Assembly (NCBI GenBank): GCA_019637295.1
Contig: JAHBVX010000009.1
Location: 248,001 to 312,000 of the forward strand
DNA: 64,000 bases
Direction of reading: 5' to 3'
From: Polyangiaceae bacterium
GTDB taxonomy: Bacteria; Myxococcota_A; Polyangia; Polyangiales; Polyangiaceae
Part shown: piece after piece, positions 42,871 to 51,857 of the stretch
How positions within the stretch are numbered: position 1 is the first letter of the stretch
How the letters are laid out: every line of letters begins with the position of its first letter
Position numbers and translations under genes: made by a program
The notes under the pieces: generated by a model
Seen by the model: the letters and a program-made list of their open reading frames with translations, nothing else
Database searches by the model: none
What the model was told of the DNA's origin: nothing

Positions 42871-43821
42871 TCAGCTCGGCTCCTCGGCCTTCTGTGGGCG
42901 GAGCCAAGACGCGATCATCGCGATGGTGAGCACTCCGCCGATCACGCTCAAGCTGACGAAGTTGGGGATCTTGTACCAGTCCGCGACCAACATCTTCGTG
43001 CCGATGAAGACCAGAATGACGCTCAGCCCCACGTCTAGATAGTGGAACCGGCTCATCATGCCGCTGAGCATGAAGTAGAGCGAGCGCAGCCCCAAGATGG
43101 CGAAGATGTTGGACGTGTACACGATGAACAGGTCGTTGGAAATGGCCAACACCGCGGGCACCGAGTCGACCGCGAAGACGACGTCGGTGAACTCCACCAC
43201 GATCAGCACCAGGAAGAGAGGCGTGGCATAGCGTACGCCTTGCTTGATGACGAAGAAGTGCTCCCCGTGCATCTCGTCCGTGGTCCGCAGGTAGCGTTTG
43301 GCGAGCTTCAGGGCGAGGTTGTCTTCGGGCGCGACCGAGTCGTCCTTCTTGAACGCCAGCTTGATGCCGGTGAACACCAAGAAGCCACCGAACACGTACA
43401 TCATCCAGTGAAAGCGCTGCAGCAGCGCCGTACCGGCCAGGATGAAGATGGCCCGCATGACCACCGCGCCGAACACACCCCAAAACAGCACCCGGTGCTG
43501 GTGCTCTTCCTTGACGCGGAAGTAGGTGAAGATGACCAGGAACACGAACAGGTTGTCGATCGACAGGGATTTCTCGACCAGGTAGGCCACCAGGTAGGTG
43601 ACGGCCTTGTCCGTGCCCAGGCGCTGCTGGACCCAGACCGTGAAGCCCAAGCCGACGGCGATCCAGAGCACGCTGCGGATGGTCGCCTCGCGGAAGGAGA
43701 CCCGATGGGCGCCCCGACCGAAGATGGCCAGGTCCAGGGCCATGGTGCCGACGACCAACCCGGCGAACGCCGCCCAATCCAAAGAGCTTGCGCTGCCCAG
43801 CATCTGGCCGGCTCCTATCAT
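42871..43821 (-). CDS. TerC/Alx family integral membrane protein
   Basis: 316 residues with about eight to nine membrane helices. TerC family marks: SIDNLFVFLVIFTYFRV, HRVLFWGVFGAVVMRAIFILAG, FGGFLVFTGIKLAFKKDD, VEFTDVVFAVDSVPAVLAISNDLFIVYTSNIFAILGLRSLYFML, with the acidic SIDN and VDSVPA motifs thought to hold a metal such as Mn2+. The Alx/TerC family takes part in manganese export or metal loading of exported proteins, and older names link it to tellurite resistance. It is 44 bp after the kinase and 3 bp before malQ. I saw no yybP-ykoY-type riboswitch in the short gap. Confidence 0.93.
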   Translation of the reverse strand: MIGAGQMLGSASSLDWAAFAGLVVGTMALDLAIFGRGAHRVSFREATIRSVLWIAVGLGFTVWVQQRLGTDKAVTYLVAYLVEKSLSIDNLFVFLVIFTYFRVKEEHQHRVLFWGVFGAVVMRAIFILAGTALLQRFHWMMYVFGGFLVFTGIKLAFKKDDSVAPEDNLALKLAKRYLRTTDEMHGEHFFVIKQGVRYATPLFLVLIVVEFTDVVFAVDSVPAVLAISNDLFIVYTSNIFAILGLRSLYFMLSGMMSRFHYLDVGLSVILVFIGTKMLVADWYKIPNFVSLSVIGGVLTIAMIASWLRPQKAEEPS

Positions 43822-43864
43822 GCGCCCGGGGGCGAAGCCAGCAGGTCGCGGGCGCGATGGCGGC

Positions 43865-45727
43865 TCACTGCGCGACGGCCCCGAGCTTCGGCGCGGGTGT
43901 CGTTCGGGCGCGCTGCAGCGCGGCCTCCAGCGGGGAGTCCGAGCGCAGGCAGCGGTAGCAGTCGTGTCGGCCGCGGCGCCCGCAGCCCGTCTTCTTGGTC
44001 AGCTTCTCCAGGGGCGCGAGAGAGCGCTCGTCCGCCTCGACCACGGCGCTGGTCAGCAGCTCCTTGAACTGGGGACACTTCTTGGCGGCCGCAAGCGAGA
44101 GCGCGAGGCGCAACGGCGGCGACGCTGCGTTCTGCACGGCCTCGGACTGGAGCAGCATCGTGGCGCGCCGCCGCGCGGGGCTGTCCTCGGGCGCTTGCAG
44201 CTTGACGTCGTACAGTAGATCTGCCCCTGCCGCGCCCATGAGCTGAGCGGCCAGATCGAGGGCGTCGGACCACACGACCGGATCCGACGCGATGCGTCGC
44301 ACGTTCTGCAGCACCTCGGGCCGGCTGGCCATGGCCGCGTCCGCGGCGATGGCCCGGCGATAGGTGGCGATGGCCAGGCCGAGCTCGCCGCGCACGACTC
44401 GTCCGCTCGCGAGCGCGACGAGCTGCTCGGCCGACGGGTCCTTCACCCGCTCGAGCGCGGCGATCGCGTCCTCGTCGCCCGCGGCCGCTCCCTCCTTCGC
44501 CTGAGCCGTCGCGGAGGCGCGGGCCATCCGCATGCCGGAGATGGCGGAGGTGAACAACACGACCCCTCCGATCGCGATCAGCCCGAACACGACGACCACG
44601 AGCACCCACGCCGGGACGTCCGTACCGGCGATGCGCACGGTCTTGCGGAGCTCTTGCGCGCCGCGCGCGAGCGCCGTCGGGGTCGAGCCTGCCTGGGCCG
44701 GGACCGTCGCCACCGCTCCGCTGCGCTGGGTCGCGGGCCCAACGGCGGATGGGGGAGGCGGCTCCGTGCGCGCATTGCCGAGGCTCGGTCCGTCCACGCG
44801 CGTCGGGTTCGAGGTCAGCGCGGCGTCGCTCGGGGCGGGGGCGGCGTGCTGCACGCCCGAGGGCGGCCCGAAGCGCCGCTGCAAGGCGTCGAGCGCCGCG
44901 CCGAGCTCGGCCGCGCTCTGGCTGCGGTCCTGGGGCAGCTTGGCGAGCTGCTTGTGGACGAGGGCGGCGAGCTCTCGATCCACGTGAGCCGGCAGCGGCG
45001 CCGGCTCCGCGACCAGCTGCTGGGTGAGCACCGCGATCATGTCGTCCGCTTCGAAGGGCGCCCGCCCCGCGAGCATCTCGTACAGCATCACGCCGAGCGC
45101 GTAGAGATCCACGCGATGATCGACCACCTGCCCGGAGGCCTGCTCGGGCGCCATGTACTCGGGCGTACCGAACACGGCGCCGACTTTGGTCAAGGCTTGC
45201 CCCTCGAGCTCACCGGACGAGATCTTGGCGATCCCGAAGTCCAGCACCTTCACCAGGTCCCCACCCTCGGCCTGGGGTACCAACATGACGTTCTCGGGCT
45301 TCAGATCCCGATGCACGATGCCGGCATCGTGTGCGGCGCCTAGCGCGTCGGCGATCTGCTTGGCGATGGCGACGGCGCGCGCGGGAGGTAGAGGCCCGCC
45401 GCGCAGCGCGACGCGCAACAGCGCGCCCTGCACGTACTCGAGCACCAGGTAGAACGACCCGTCCTCGAGCTTGCCGAAGTCCTTGGCCGTGGCAACGTTC
45501 GGGTGCTCGATGCGCCCCGCCGCCACCGCTTCCCGCTCGAAGCGCGAGACGACCTGCGGGTCATGGGTCATCTCCCGATGCAGCACCTTGAGCGCCACGA
45601 GCTTCTTCATGTGGACGTGCTCGGCGCGATACACGGCGCCCATGGCGCCCGTGCCGAGCAGCGCTTCGACGCGGTAGCGGTCGGCCAGGAGCTGCCCGAT
45701 CAAGTCGTCGTCCGGGGTCGACTCCAT
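43865..45727 (-). CDS. Ser/Thr protein kinase with membrane anchor
   Basis: 620 residues from the ATG at 45727. Kinase domain residues about 15-280 with LLGTGAMGAVYRA, VALKVLH, HRDLKPENVML, DFGIAKISS and GTPEYMAPEQ, all catalytic residues present. A Pro/Ala-rich linker is followed by a membrane helix (VPAWVLVVVVFGLIAIGGVVLFTSAI, about 395-420) and a C-terminal domain of about 200 residues with TPR-like helices (DPSAEQLVALASGRVVRGELGLAIATYRRAIAADAAMAS) and two late cysteine pairs (KKTGCGRRGRHDCYRCLR). It lies between pilT and terC in the same direction. Its signal and targets are unknown. Confidence 0.94.
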   Translation of the reverse strand: MESTPDDDLIGQLLADRYRVEALLGTGAMGAVYRAEHVHMKKLVALKVLHREMTHDPQVVSRFEREAVAAGRIEHPNVATAKDFGKLEDGSFYLVLEYVQGALLRVALRGGPLPPARAVAIAKQIADALGAAHDAGIVHRDLKPENVMLVPQAEGGDLVKVLDFGIAKISSGELEGQALTKVGAVFGTPEYMAPEQASGQVVDHRVDLYALGVMLYEMLAGRAPFEADDMIAVLTQQLVAEPAPLPAHVDRELAALVHKQLAKLPQDRSQSAAELGAALDALQRRFGPPSGVQHAAPAPSDAALTSNPTRVDGPSLGNARTEPPPPSAVGPATQRSGAVATVPAQAGSTPTALARGAQELRKTVRIAGTDVPAWVLVVVVFGLIAIGGVVLFTSAISGMRMARASATAQAKEGAAAGDEDAIAALERVKDPSAEQLVALASGRVVRGELGLAIATYRRAIAADAAMASRPEVLQNVRRIASDPVVWSDALDLAAQLMGAAGADLLYDVKLQAPEDSPARRRATMLLQSEAVQNAASPPLRLALSLAAAKKCPQFKELLTSAVVEADERSLAPLEKLTKKTGCGRRGRHDCYRCLRSDSPLEAALQRARTTPAPKLGAVAQ

Positions 45728-45790
45728 CACCGCTCACTCTCGCAGGAACCCCGGGTTCGGGCCAGCCCCATTCCGCCAACGCGACGGGGC

Positions 45791-47281
45791 TCAGTCGAGC
45801 CGCACCCCCGCCTTCGCGAGGTGATCCTTGAACACCTGCTTGTCGTTCGACTTCATGAAGGCTTCCCGCGGCTCGACCAAGCCGGCCTTCACGTGGGCCA
45901 TCAGGTGGTCGTTCATTGTCTGCATGCCGAGCGCGCGGCCGGTCTGCATCAAGCTGGGGATCTGATACGTCTTGCCTTCCCGGATCAGGTTGGAGACCGC
46001 CGGGGTGGTGATCAGGATCTCGTAGGCCGCGATGCGCCCGCCGCCGTTCTTCTTGCACAAAACCTGCGCTACCACCCCACGCAGCGACTCGCTGAGCATG
46101 GTGCGGATCTGGGACTGCTGCTCCGGTGGGAACTGGTCGATGATGCGATCGATGGTGCTCGTCGCGCTCGTGGTGTGCAGCGTGCCGAACACCAAGTGGC
46201 CGGTCTCGGCGGTCTCCACGGCGATCGCGATGGTCTCCAGGTCTCGCATCTCCCCGACCAGCACGATGTCCGGATCTTCGCGCAGCGCCGCCCGCAGCGC
46301 GGCCTTGAAGGAGCGAGTGTGGGTGCCCACCTCCCGCTGGTTGACCAGGCAGCGCTTGTTGGGGTGCACGAACTCGACCGGATCTTCGATGGTGATGATG
46401 TGGTCGGCGCGGTTCTGGTTGATGTAGTCGACCAAGGTCGCCAGGGTCGTGCTCTTGCCGCTGCCGGTGGGGCCGGTCACGAGCACCAGCCCCTTGGTCA
46501 GCCAGCACAGATCCAGCACCTTCGGCGGCAGGCCCAGCTTCTCGACGGGCACGATCTCGTACGGGATTTGGCGGAAGACCGCGCCCGGCCCGTTCTGATC
46601 ACAGAAGTAGTTGGCTCGAAAGCGCGACAGCCCCGGGATGGCATGGGCGAAGTCCGTGTCCCAGTCGCGCTCGAACTCCGGCCGGTTGCGCTCGGGCAGG
46701 ATCTCGTAGAGCAGCGCGCGCAGCGCCTCGGCGCTCTGCTTGCCGTAGCCCTCGAGGGTGGTCATCGAGCCGCTCAGCCGCAGCATCGGCTCCACGCCGG
46801 TGGAGAGATGCAGGTCGCTCGCGCCCAACCGGACCATGTCCCTGAGCAGCGAGTCGATGCGCGGCTCGCCGGCCACCGTCGGAGCAGGCATCGCCGCGAT
46901 GGACGGGCGCACCTGGGGCACCTTCGGCATGGGCGGCTCGAGCTGGGGTGGCCGCGGCAGAGCGGAGAGGGCGGCGTCATCCCCGCGCTCGGGCGTGAGC
47001 CGAACGCGCACTTTGTCCGCGCGCTCCATGTGCACCTCGACCTTGACCATGATGTCTTCGGAGGCGTGGACCAACGCGACCTTGCGCTCGCGCTTGAGCG
47101 TCTGGATCTCCTCGACCGAAGCGCACTCCTGGATGAGCTGCATCAGCTGCCGGTGATCCACCCGGTTGGTCGTGAGCCGCTCGCCGGTCTCGAACGCGAA
47201 GCGTGCGGGCTCGCCGCTCTCGAGCTCCATGGCCAGCGCGCCGTGGCGCAGGAGGTGACGAACGAACACGTCGATCTGCAT
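45791..47281 (-). CDS. pilT: PilT-type retraction ATPase with N-terminal extension
   Basis: 496 residues. An N-terminal segment of about 140 residues (MELESGEPARFAFETGERLTTNRVDHRQL and a Pro-rich linker) is unusual for PilT. The ATPase then has SDLHLSTGVEPMLRLSG, Walker A GPTGSGKS at 270-277, Asp box TIEDPVEFVH, Walker B VLVGEMRDLETI and His box HLVFGTLHT, plus the AIRNLIRE-like C-terminal motif as SNLIREGKTYQIPSLMQTG. It powers pilus retraction or a related motor. A number of PilT/PilU paralogues exist in myxobacteria, so the exact subfamily is open. It starts 73 bp after the lipoprotein gene upstream. Confidence 0.92.
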   Translation of the reverse strand: MQIDVFVRHLLRHGALAMELESGEPARFAFETGERLTTNRVDHRQLMQLIQECASVEEIQTLKRERKVALVHASEDIMVKVEVHMERADKVRVRLTPERGDDAALSALPRPPQLEPPMPKVPQVRPSIAAMPAPTVAGEPRIDSLLRDMVRLGASDLHLSTGVEPMLRLSGSMTTLEGYGKQSAEALRALLYEILPERNRPEFERDWDTDFAHAIPGLSRFRANYFCDQNGPGAVFRQIPYEIVPVEKLGLPPKVLDLCWLTKGLVLVTGPTGSGKSTTLATLVDYINQNRADHIITIEDPVEFVHPNKRCLVNQREVGTHTRSFKAALRAALREDPDIVLVGEMRDLETIAIAVETAETGHLVFGTLHTTSATSTIDRIIDQFPPEQQSQIRTMLSESLRGVVAQVLCKKNGGGRIAAYEILITTPAVSNLIREGKTYQIPSLMQTGRALGMQTMNDHLMAHVKAGLVEPREAFMKSNDKQVFKDHLAKAGVRLD

Positions 47282-47354
47282 GGAGCCCAGGAGCCTTTCA
47301 TACCCGGCGCGGCGCCGGCAAGCCGACGTCGCCCGGTCGCGCCTTGGTCCCGCT

Positions 47355-48203
47355 TCAGTTGCTGCTGCAGTAGCTGTATTGCGGCAGGATGCTGCTCGAG
47401 GTGCAGCTCCACCCGTTCGGGCAGCTCCCGGGGTTTTTCCCGCAGAAGATGCGACGATTCTGGCTGTAGCTGCAGTCGTTCGCCGCGCGACAGGTGACCA
47501 CGGTGTAGTAGTCGTTGTTGCTCGAGAGCTGGCCGCAGCACACCTGGCCCGCCCCACAGTCCGCCTGCTCGTCGCAGTAGAGCTGCGTACCCGGAGAGCA
47601 GGTCTGACCCGCCGAGCGACACTGTGGCGAGTAGCTGCCGCCGGTCCAGGCCTGACAGCAGTAGCTGCCCGGCAACGAGCAGCTCGAGCTGCCACACTGC
47701 ACCGCGCCTTGCGCGATGGTGCCGCAGATCTGCCCGAAGTCCTTGCAGCAGTCCCCCTGACTCGTACACTGCGCGTCACAGTAGCAAGGAGGGCTGCTGC
47801 CGGGCACGGGGTTGCCGCTGCCACAGTACCCCTGACAGCTCGGACCCGTGCCACCCGTCGCGCCGGTACCACCCGTCGCGCCGGTACCACCCGTCGCGCC
47901 GGTACCACCCGTCGCGCCGGAGCCTCCCGTCGCGCCGGTGCCTCCCCCGGCTCCGCCGCTCGGGGCGCCGGCCGCTCCTCCGCTGGGACCACCGCTCGAG
48001 CCGCCCGACCCGCCCGCGGCCTCCCCGCCGGTGCCACCGCTCGAGGTGCCACCGCTCGAGGTGCCGCCGCTCGAGGTGCCACCGCTCGAGGTGCCGCCGA
48101 CGCCGGCGTCCTTCGAGCCACCCGCGTAGAGCCCTCCGTCGTCCGAGCCACCGCACGCGATCGTCATGGCCAGGGTGAGAGTGCTGAGTAGTCTGTGACT
48201 CAT
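47355..48203 (-). CDS. Lipoprotein with one somatomedin-B-like domain and repeats
   Basis: 282 residues. Signal MSHRLLSTLTLAMTIAC with lipobox TIAC. A low-complexity stalk follows, made of TSSGG units and then ATGGTG units, both encoded by tandem DNA repeats. One somatomedin-B-like domain (CQGYCGSGNPVPGSSPPCYCDAQCTSQGDCC) comes next. The C-terminal 130 residues have more cysteines in a different pattern (SSSCSLPGSYCCQAWTGG, GQVCCGQLSSNN, NGWSCTSSSILPQ). It is transcribed leftward, upstream of pilT, and divergent from the lipoprotein at 48294. Probably surface-exposed; function unknown. Confidence 0.83.
   Translation of the reverse strand: MSHRLLSTLTLAMTIACGGSDDGGLYAGGSKDAGVGGTSSGGTSSGGTSSGGTSSGGTGGEAAGGSGGSSGGPSGGAAGAPSGGAGGGTGATGGSGATGGTGATGGTGATGGTGATGGTGPSCQGYCGSGNPVPGSSPPCYCDAQCTSQGDCCKDFGQICGTIAQGAVQCGSSSCSLPGSYCCQAWTGGSYSPQCRSAGQTCSPGTQLYCDEQADCGAGQVCCGQLSSNNDYYTVVTCRAANDCSYSQNRRIFCGKNPGSCPNGWSCTSSSILPQYSYCSSN
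47851..47940 (-). repeat. Five 18-bp tandem repeats in lipoprotein stalk
   Basis: The 18-bp unit beginning CC(A/T)CCCGTCGCGCCGG recurs at 47851, 47869, 47887, 47905 and 47923, encoding ATGGTG-type Gly/Thr repeats. Units are multiples of three, so copy changes keep frame. Confidence 0.9.
48031..48090 (-). repeat. Four 15-bp tandem repeats in lipoprotein stalk
   Basis: GTGCC(A/G)CCGCTCGAG recurs at 48031, 48046, 48061 and 48076, encoding TSSGG units near the lipidated N-terminus. In-frame length variation would change how far the Cys-rich domain stands from the membrane. Confidence 0.9.
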
Positions 48204-48293
48204 TGGAAGCTCCCGAAGCAGTACGGCGCGCAGGTTAGCACGAGGCCGGCCGCCTCGCATTCCGGCTCGAGCTGAGTCAGACTGCCGCGCCTG

Positions 48294-48890
48294 ATGAGCA
48301 AAGTGTGCTTGGGCATGTTGGTCGTGGCCACCGCCAGCGCCTGCCAGCAGGGCTCGGCCTCGGAGCGCGGCGCCGCGCCCTCGGCCGCCGGCAGCGCTTC
48401 CCCCGCGTCGCCCCAAACCGCCGGCGTGGCCAGGAACCTGGGAGTGACGTGGACCGCGCCGGATTCGTTCTCGACGGTGACCACCCCGAGCGCGATGCGC
48501 GCCGCGAGCTATCGTGTGCCGCCTGCGCCGGGCGACCCGGAGGCCGGCGACCTGGGCGTGTTCTACTTTGGCGCCGACGAGGGTGGCGGCGTGGAGCGCA
48601 ACGTGTCGCGCTGGGTCGCGCAGTTCCCGGATGTGCCCGCCGGTAGCGTCAAGCGCCGGCAACGCACGGAGAACGGCCTGCTGCAGCACATCGTGGAGAT
48701 CGAAGAGGGCACGTTCCAGAGCGGGATGCCCGGCGGACCCACCACACCCAAGCCGGGCCATGCGCTGTACGGTGCGATCGTCGAGGCACCGAGCGGGCTG
48801 TACTTCTTCAAGCTGACCGGCCCGAAGGCCACCGTCGCGGCGGCGCGAGCGCCGCTCGAGACGATGCTCGCGACGGTCGCCCCCAAGTGA
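48294..48890 (+). CDS. Lipoprotein of unknown function
   Basis: 198 residues. Signal MSKVCLGMLVVATASAC with lipobox ASAC and an Ala/Ser-rich linker. The folded part reads LGVTWTAPDSFSTVTTPSAMRAASYRVPPAPGDPEAGDLGVFYFGADEGGGVERNVSRWVAQFPD, then a beta-rich half ending KLTGPKATVAAARAPLETMLATVAPK. This matches a common myxobacterial and planctomycete pattern in which a small lipoprotein carries a PsbP/LpqN-like fold (GPxxTVAAAR...FxxMLxTV). Role unknown. Its TGA is the first triplet of a hairpin-chain repeat, and it converges on pgsW. Confidence 0.8.
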   Translation: MSKVCLGMLVVATASACQQGSASERGAAPSAAGSASPASPQTAGVARNLGVTWTAPDSFSTVTTPSAMRAASYRVPPAPGDPEAGDLGVFYFGADEGGGVERNVSRWVAQFPDVPAGSVKRRQRTENGLLQHIVEIEEGTFQSGMPGGPTTPKPGHALYGAIVEAPSGLYFFKLTGPKATVAAARAPLETMLATVAPK

Positions 48891-49019
48891 AGGTCTGTCA
48901 GAAATTGACCCCGTTCATGCCGGCGAAGCCGGCCCGCGTGGGGTGGGCCCAACGAATACAGGCGCGTGCCTCCCCGGCGACAGAATGAAAGAGCTGTCGA
49001 ATCTTCGACAGCGCTTGAG
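48888..49019 (+). repeat. Hairpin-chain 3' repeat, copy 2 (internally deleted)
   Basis: About 132 bp starting at the TGA stop of the lipoprotein gene (TGAAGGTCTGTCAGAAATTGACCC), with GCCGGC-GAA-GCCGGC and the terminal stem AAGAGCTGTCGA-ATCT-TCGACAGCGCTT (one mismatch). Compared with copy 3 it lacks about 17 bp covering the right arm of the third and the left arm of the fourth hairpin. It separates converging genes (lipoprotein and pgsW). Confidence 0.92.
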
Positions 49020-49026
49020 CGGGGCG

Positions 49027-50169
49027 TCAGACCATCTGTTGCGGTTGCTTGCCCGCCTCGCGCCGGCGGATACGCAGGATGCGCATGCCCAGGTCCATGC
49101 GAATGAACGCCAGCATCACGCCGAAGATGACGAGCACCCCCGCGCCGGCCAGCCAACGGTTGGGCTCCGCCTTGACGTACACGGAGCCTTCGCCCAGGCG
49201 TGGCTCCGGCTCGCTGTCGGCCTTCAGGCCATAGGTCTTGGCGATGGCCTCGATGCTGCTGACATGGATGACTGCGACGCCCCGCTCGGCGAAGCGCAGC
49301 ATGACCGAGTCCGCCAGTCCCTCGCCGCGAGGCACGCCGGTATTCAGGCCGGGCTCGAACTGCTTCTTGCCCACGTGAGTGCCGACGGAAGCCGAGCCGC
49401 CACCGACGTTGATGTAGGCCTTGTAGTCGCGGCCATTGCTGCGGGCGTCGAAGATCTGCATGCGCCGGTCGATGGACTCGGCCAGGCTGACGGTATCGAT
49501 GCGCTCCACGGCCGCGCGAGCGATGGCGGCGTCGAGCAGCGCGCGGCCTTCCTTGGACATGCCGAAGCCGCGGTCGTCGATCCCGCCACGCGACGCGGCG
49601 ATGGACCGAAAGGAGAACACCTTCTGGTCGAAGAGGGTGCGCTCCATGTCGAGCCAGGTGTAGGCCGGGTCGTTGGCGCCCCACTCGGAGCCGGACACGC
49701 TGGCAATGATGATGGGCTGGGCCTCGACGGTCTCGAGCGCGGCGAACGCGGAGATGGCCAGGGCGGGGAACGAGCCGGACACGCCCACCGCCACCAGATC
49801 TCCCCGTTGGACGCCGCTCTGCTTCAGCATGTGCACCATCGCCGCGGCGAAGTTCGGGTTGGTGCTCGCGCGCTTCGCGCCGATGTAGCCGGTGTTGGAG
49901 GTGATGGGCGTGAGGGCTTGGCCGATCAGCCCGGTCTCGTGCGGGTCCGCCTCGCGATCGAAGGTCACGCCTCGCTTGGCGCGCTCGGCCTTGATGGCGC
50001 GCATGGCGTCGAGCGAGAGGCGGGCCGCCGCGAGCTTGTCCGAGTGCCAACGCTGGGTGCGCACCACCGGGAAGCGCTCCACGATCAACAGCGCGGCCAC
50101 GCTGACCATGGCGATCATGGCCAGCGCGCGGCGGGAGATGCCCGGTGGTCGCCAGTAGATGCGCTTCAT
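49027..50169 (-). CDS. pgsW: Poly-gamma-glutamate system protein PgsW
   Basis: 380 residues with an N-terminal membrane helix (RRALAMIAMVSVAALLIVERFPVV) and a C-terminal one (WLAGAGVLVIFGVMLAFIRMDLGMRI). The middle reads RGVTFDREADPHETGLIGQALTPITSNTGYIGAKRASTNPNFAAAMVHMLKQSGVQRGDLVAVGVSGSFPALAISAFAALETVEAQPIIIASVSGSEWGAND, characteristic of the poly-gamma-glutamate system protein family that accompanies PgsB and PgsC in Gram-negative bacteria. Its ATG overlaps the pgsC stop (ATGA). It probably stabilises or exports the polymer synthase at the inner membrane. There is no PgsA/CapA gene here. Confidence 0.9.
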   Translation of the reverse strand: MKRIYWRPPGISRRALAMIAMVSVAALLIVERFPVVRTQRWHSDKLAAARLSLDAMRAIKAERAKRGVTFDREADPHETGLIGQALTPITSNTGYIGAKRASTNPNFAAAMVHMLKQSGVQRGDLVAVGVSGSFPALAISAFAALETVEAQPIIIASVSGSEWGANDPAYTWLDMERTLFDQKVFSFRSIAASRGGIDDRGFGMSKEGRALLDAAIARAAVERIDTVSLAESIDRRMQIFDARSNGRDYKAYINVGGGSASVGTHVGKKQFEPGLNTGVPRGEGLADSVMLRFAERGVAVIHVSSIEAIAKTYGLKADSEPEPRLGEGSVYVKAEPNRWLAGAGVLVIFGVMLAFIRMDLGMRILRIRRREAGKQPQQMV

Positions 50170-50624
50170 CCGCGCAGCTCCACGCCGACCACGACGACGA
50201 GGATCAGTCGGACCACGACCGACGCCGTGATCATCGCGGCCAGGGTCTCCAGGATGCCCTGCCGATCGAGCCAGATCGCGATCAGCCCCGGGATGATGAA
50301 GCCAATCACCGCAAGGTCGGCGCCCAGCGGTTCGACGAAGCTCGCGGCAGACCAGCGCACGGCCATGCCCACGAGGTAGCCGACCAAGATCATCAGCACC
50401 GTACGCCGGCGTCCGTACACGATCACGAACGAGCTGAGAGTGTGAACGATGGCGAAGGTGACGAAACCGGCGCCGATGGTGAGCGCCACGTCCACGGGAC
50501 GAGCCAGGTTGAGCGCCAGGTAGCCGGGCACGATCATGCCGCCGGCGGCGATGCCGAACATCTCCGTGAACAGCAGGCTGACGGCCAGGCCAACGCCAAC
50601 GGACAGGGGTAGAAGCTCGATCAT
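50166..50624 (-). CDS. pgsC: Poly-gamma-glutamate synthase subunit PgsC (CapC)
   Basis: 152 residues with about four to five membrane helices: IELLPLSVGVGLAVSLLFTEMFGIAAGGMIVPGYLAL, VALTIGAGFVTFAIVHTLSSFVIVYGRRRTVLMILVGYLVG, DLAVIGFIIPGLIAIWLDRQGILETLAAMITASVVVRLILVVV. TEMFGIAAGGMIVPGY is the PgsC/CapC signature. It forms the membrane part of the synthase together with PgsB. It overlaps pgsB upstream and pgsW downstream by 4 bp each (ATGA), so stoichiometric translation is likely. Confidence 0.93.
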   Translation of the reverse strand: MIELLPLSVGVGLAVSLLFTEMFGIAAGGMIVPGYLALNLARPVDVALTIGAGFVTFAIVHTLSSFVIVYGRRRTVLMILVGYLVGMAVRWSAASFVEPLGADLAVIGFIIPGLIAIWLDRQGILETLAAMITASVVVRLILVVVVGVELRG

Positions 50625-51814
50625 GCAGTGCTCGGGTGCGCACGATTGCGGAAATACCGCGACAGGGGAAGCCCCTCGCCGCCGATGTTGCCCATCCCCA
50701 TCACCAGCGCCGAGTCGTGCACCAGCGCCACGATCTGCTCGAAGAGCTCCTCGACCGGGACCTCCTCCGCGAACACCAGCTTGCCCGCGTCCACCCCGCT
50801 CTTCATGGCGGCTTGCGCGAACAGATAGGTGCCGCTGCCCATGAGTACGATGTGATCCGCCGGGCTCCAGGCCGCGATTTCGGCGCCGAGCTGCAGACTG
50901 CGGTCCGGGCGATCCGCGCGGCAGTTGAACACCGCGATCTTGCGACCGAGCCCCGCGTGGCGCTCGGACGCCGCGTCCCAGAGCTGGCGTGTGGAGACCG
51001 GGTCGTTGGCGGCGAAGGCGTTGACGAACACCACCTGACGACCGAAGAAGTCCAGCCTGAACTCCGTCAGCGCGCCCGGATCCGGCGGAGTCTTCCACAT
51101 GCCCGCCAAGGCCACCTCCCGCTCGATGCCCAGCTCCTCGCACACCGCGAGAGCGAGGGCGACGTTGTCTGCGTGCTCGGTGTAGGCGAATCGGCTGAGC
51201 TCCTCCGTCGTCACCCGGGCGACCGCGTCCGAGCCGACCTCGATCAGCGTCGTCTGGCGGTCGGCGGCGGCTTCGCGCAACACGGGCAGGTGGGTTCGCT
51301 CCGTCGTGAACAACTTCCCGTTGACCGGTGTGATGCCGGCGAGAGCGCGCGCGACGTCCTGATCCGTCGGTCCCATCACGTCCAAGTGGTCCGGTCGAGC
51401 GTTGGTGATGACGGCGTGGGTCGCACGCAACAGCTCGAGCTCGCACAGTGACTGCAGCTCGGGCTGCAGCGCCATGCACTCGACGATGAGCGCCTCGGCG
51501 CCATGAGCCACCGCCGTGCGGACGATGCGCTTCTGCTCGATGATGTTCGGCCCCGAAGGACGGAAGATGGGCAGCTCCCGTCCGTCCGGGAGGATGAAGC
51601 GCGCGAGCGTCCCGGTGGTCTTGGCGCAGGTCCGGACGCCCGCCTCCCGGAGGGCGGCGGCGATCAGCCGCGTGACGCTGGACTTGCCTCGCGTGCCGTT
51701 GACATGCACGCGAATGGGAATGCGAGCGAGGCTGCGCTTGTGCAGCGCGTACTCGGCCACGCCCGCGATCGCGAGCAGCACCGTAATGAGCAAGAGCAGG
51801 GCCGGGCCCGACAC
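50621..51814 (-). CDS. pgsB: Poly-gamma-glutamate synthase PgsB (CapB)
   Basis: 397 residues from a GTG at 51814. One N-terminal membrane helix (PALLLLITVLLAIAGVAEYAL) precedes a Mur-ligase-type ATPase: P-loop VNGTRGKSSVTRLIAAALREAG, IFRPSGPNIIEQKRIVRTAVAHGAEALIVECMALQPELQ, ITNARPDHLDVMGPT, FTTERTHLPVLREAA. PgsB ligates glutamate units through their gamma-carboxyl using ATP. The polymer may form a capsule, bind metals or water, or protect the cell. It overlaps pgsC by 4 bp and follows the lipoprotein gene by 43 bp. Confidence 0.95.
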   Translation of the reverse strand: MSGPALLLLITVLLAIAGVAEYALHKRSLARIPIRVHVNGTRGKSSVTRLIAAALREAGVRTCAKTTGTLARFILPDGRELPIFRPSGPNIIEQKRIVRTAVAHGAEALIVECMALQPELQSLCELELLRATHAVITNARPDHLDVMGPTDQDVARALAGITPVNGKLFTTERTHLPVLREAAADRQTTLIEVGSDAVARVTTEELSRFAYTEHADNVALALAVCEELGIEREVALAGMWKTPPDPGALTEFRLDFFGRQVVFVNAFAANDPVSTRQLWDAASERHAGLGRKIAVFNCRADRPDRSLQLGAEIAAWSPADHIVLMGSGTYLFAQAAMKSGVDAGKLVFAEEVPVEELFEQIVALVHDSALVMGMGNIGGEGLPLSRYFRNRAHPSTA

Positions 51815-51857
51815 GACCGGCGGGTATAGGCCGTTGGCAGGCGGAGCGCTAGTGGCA

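Noticed and set aside
43822-43864. Manganese (yybP-ykoY) riboswitch before terC
   Set aside because: The gap is only 43 bp, too short for that riboswitch, and terC appears to be inside an operon.
47851-48090. Short regular repeats that could suggest a CRISPR array
   Set aside because: Units are 15 and 18 bp with no unique spacers, and they lie in frame within a lipoprotein stalk.
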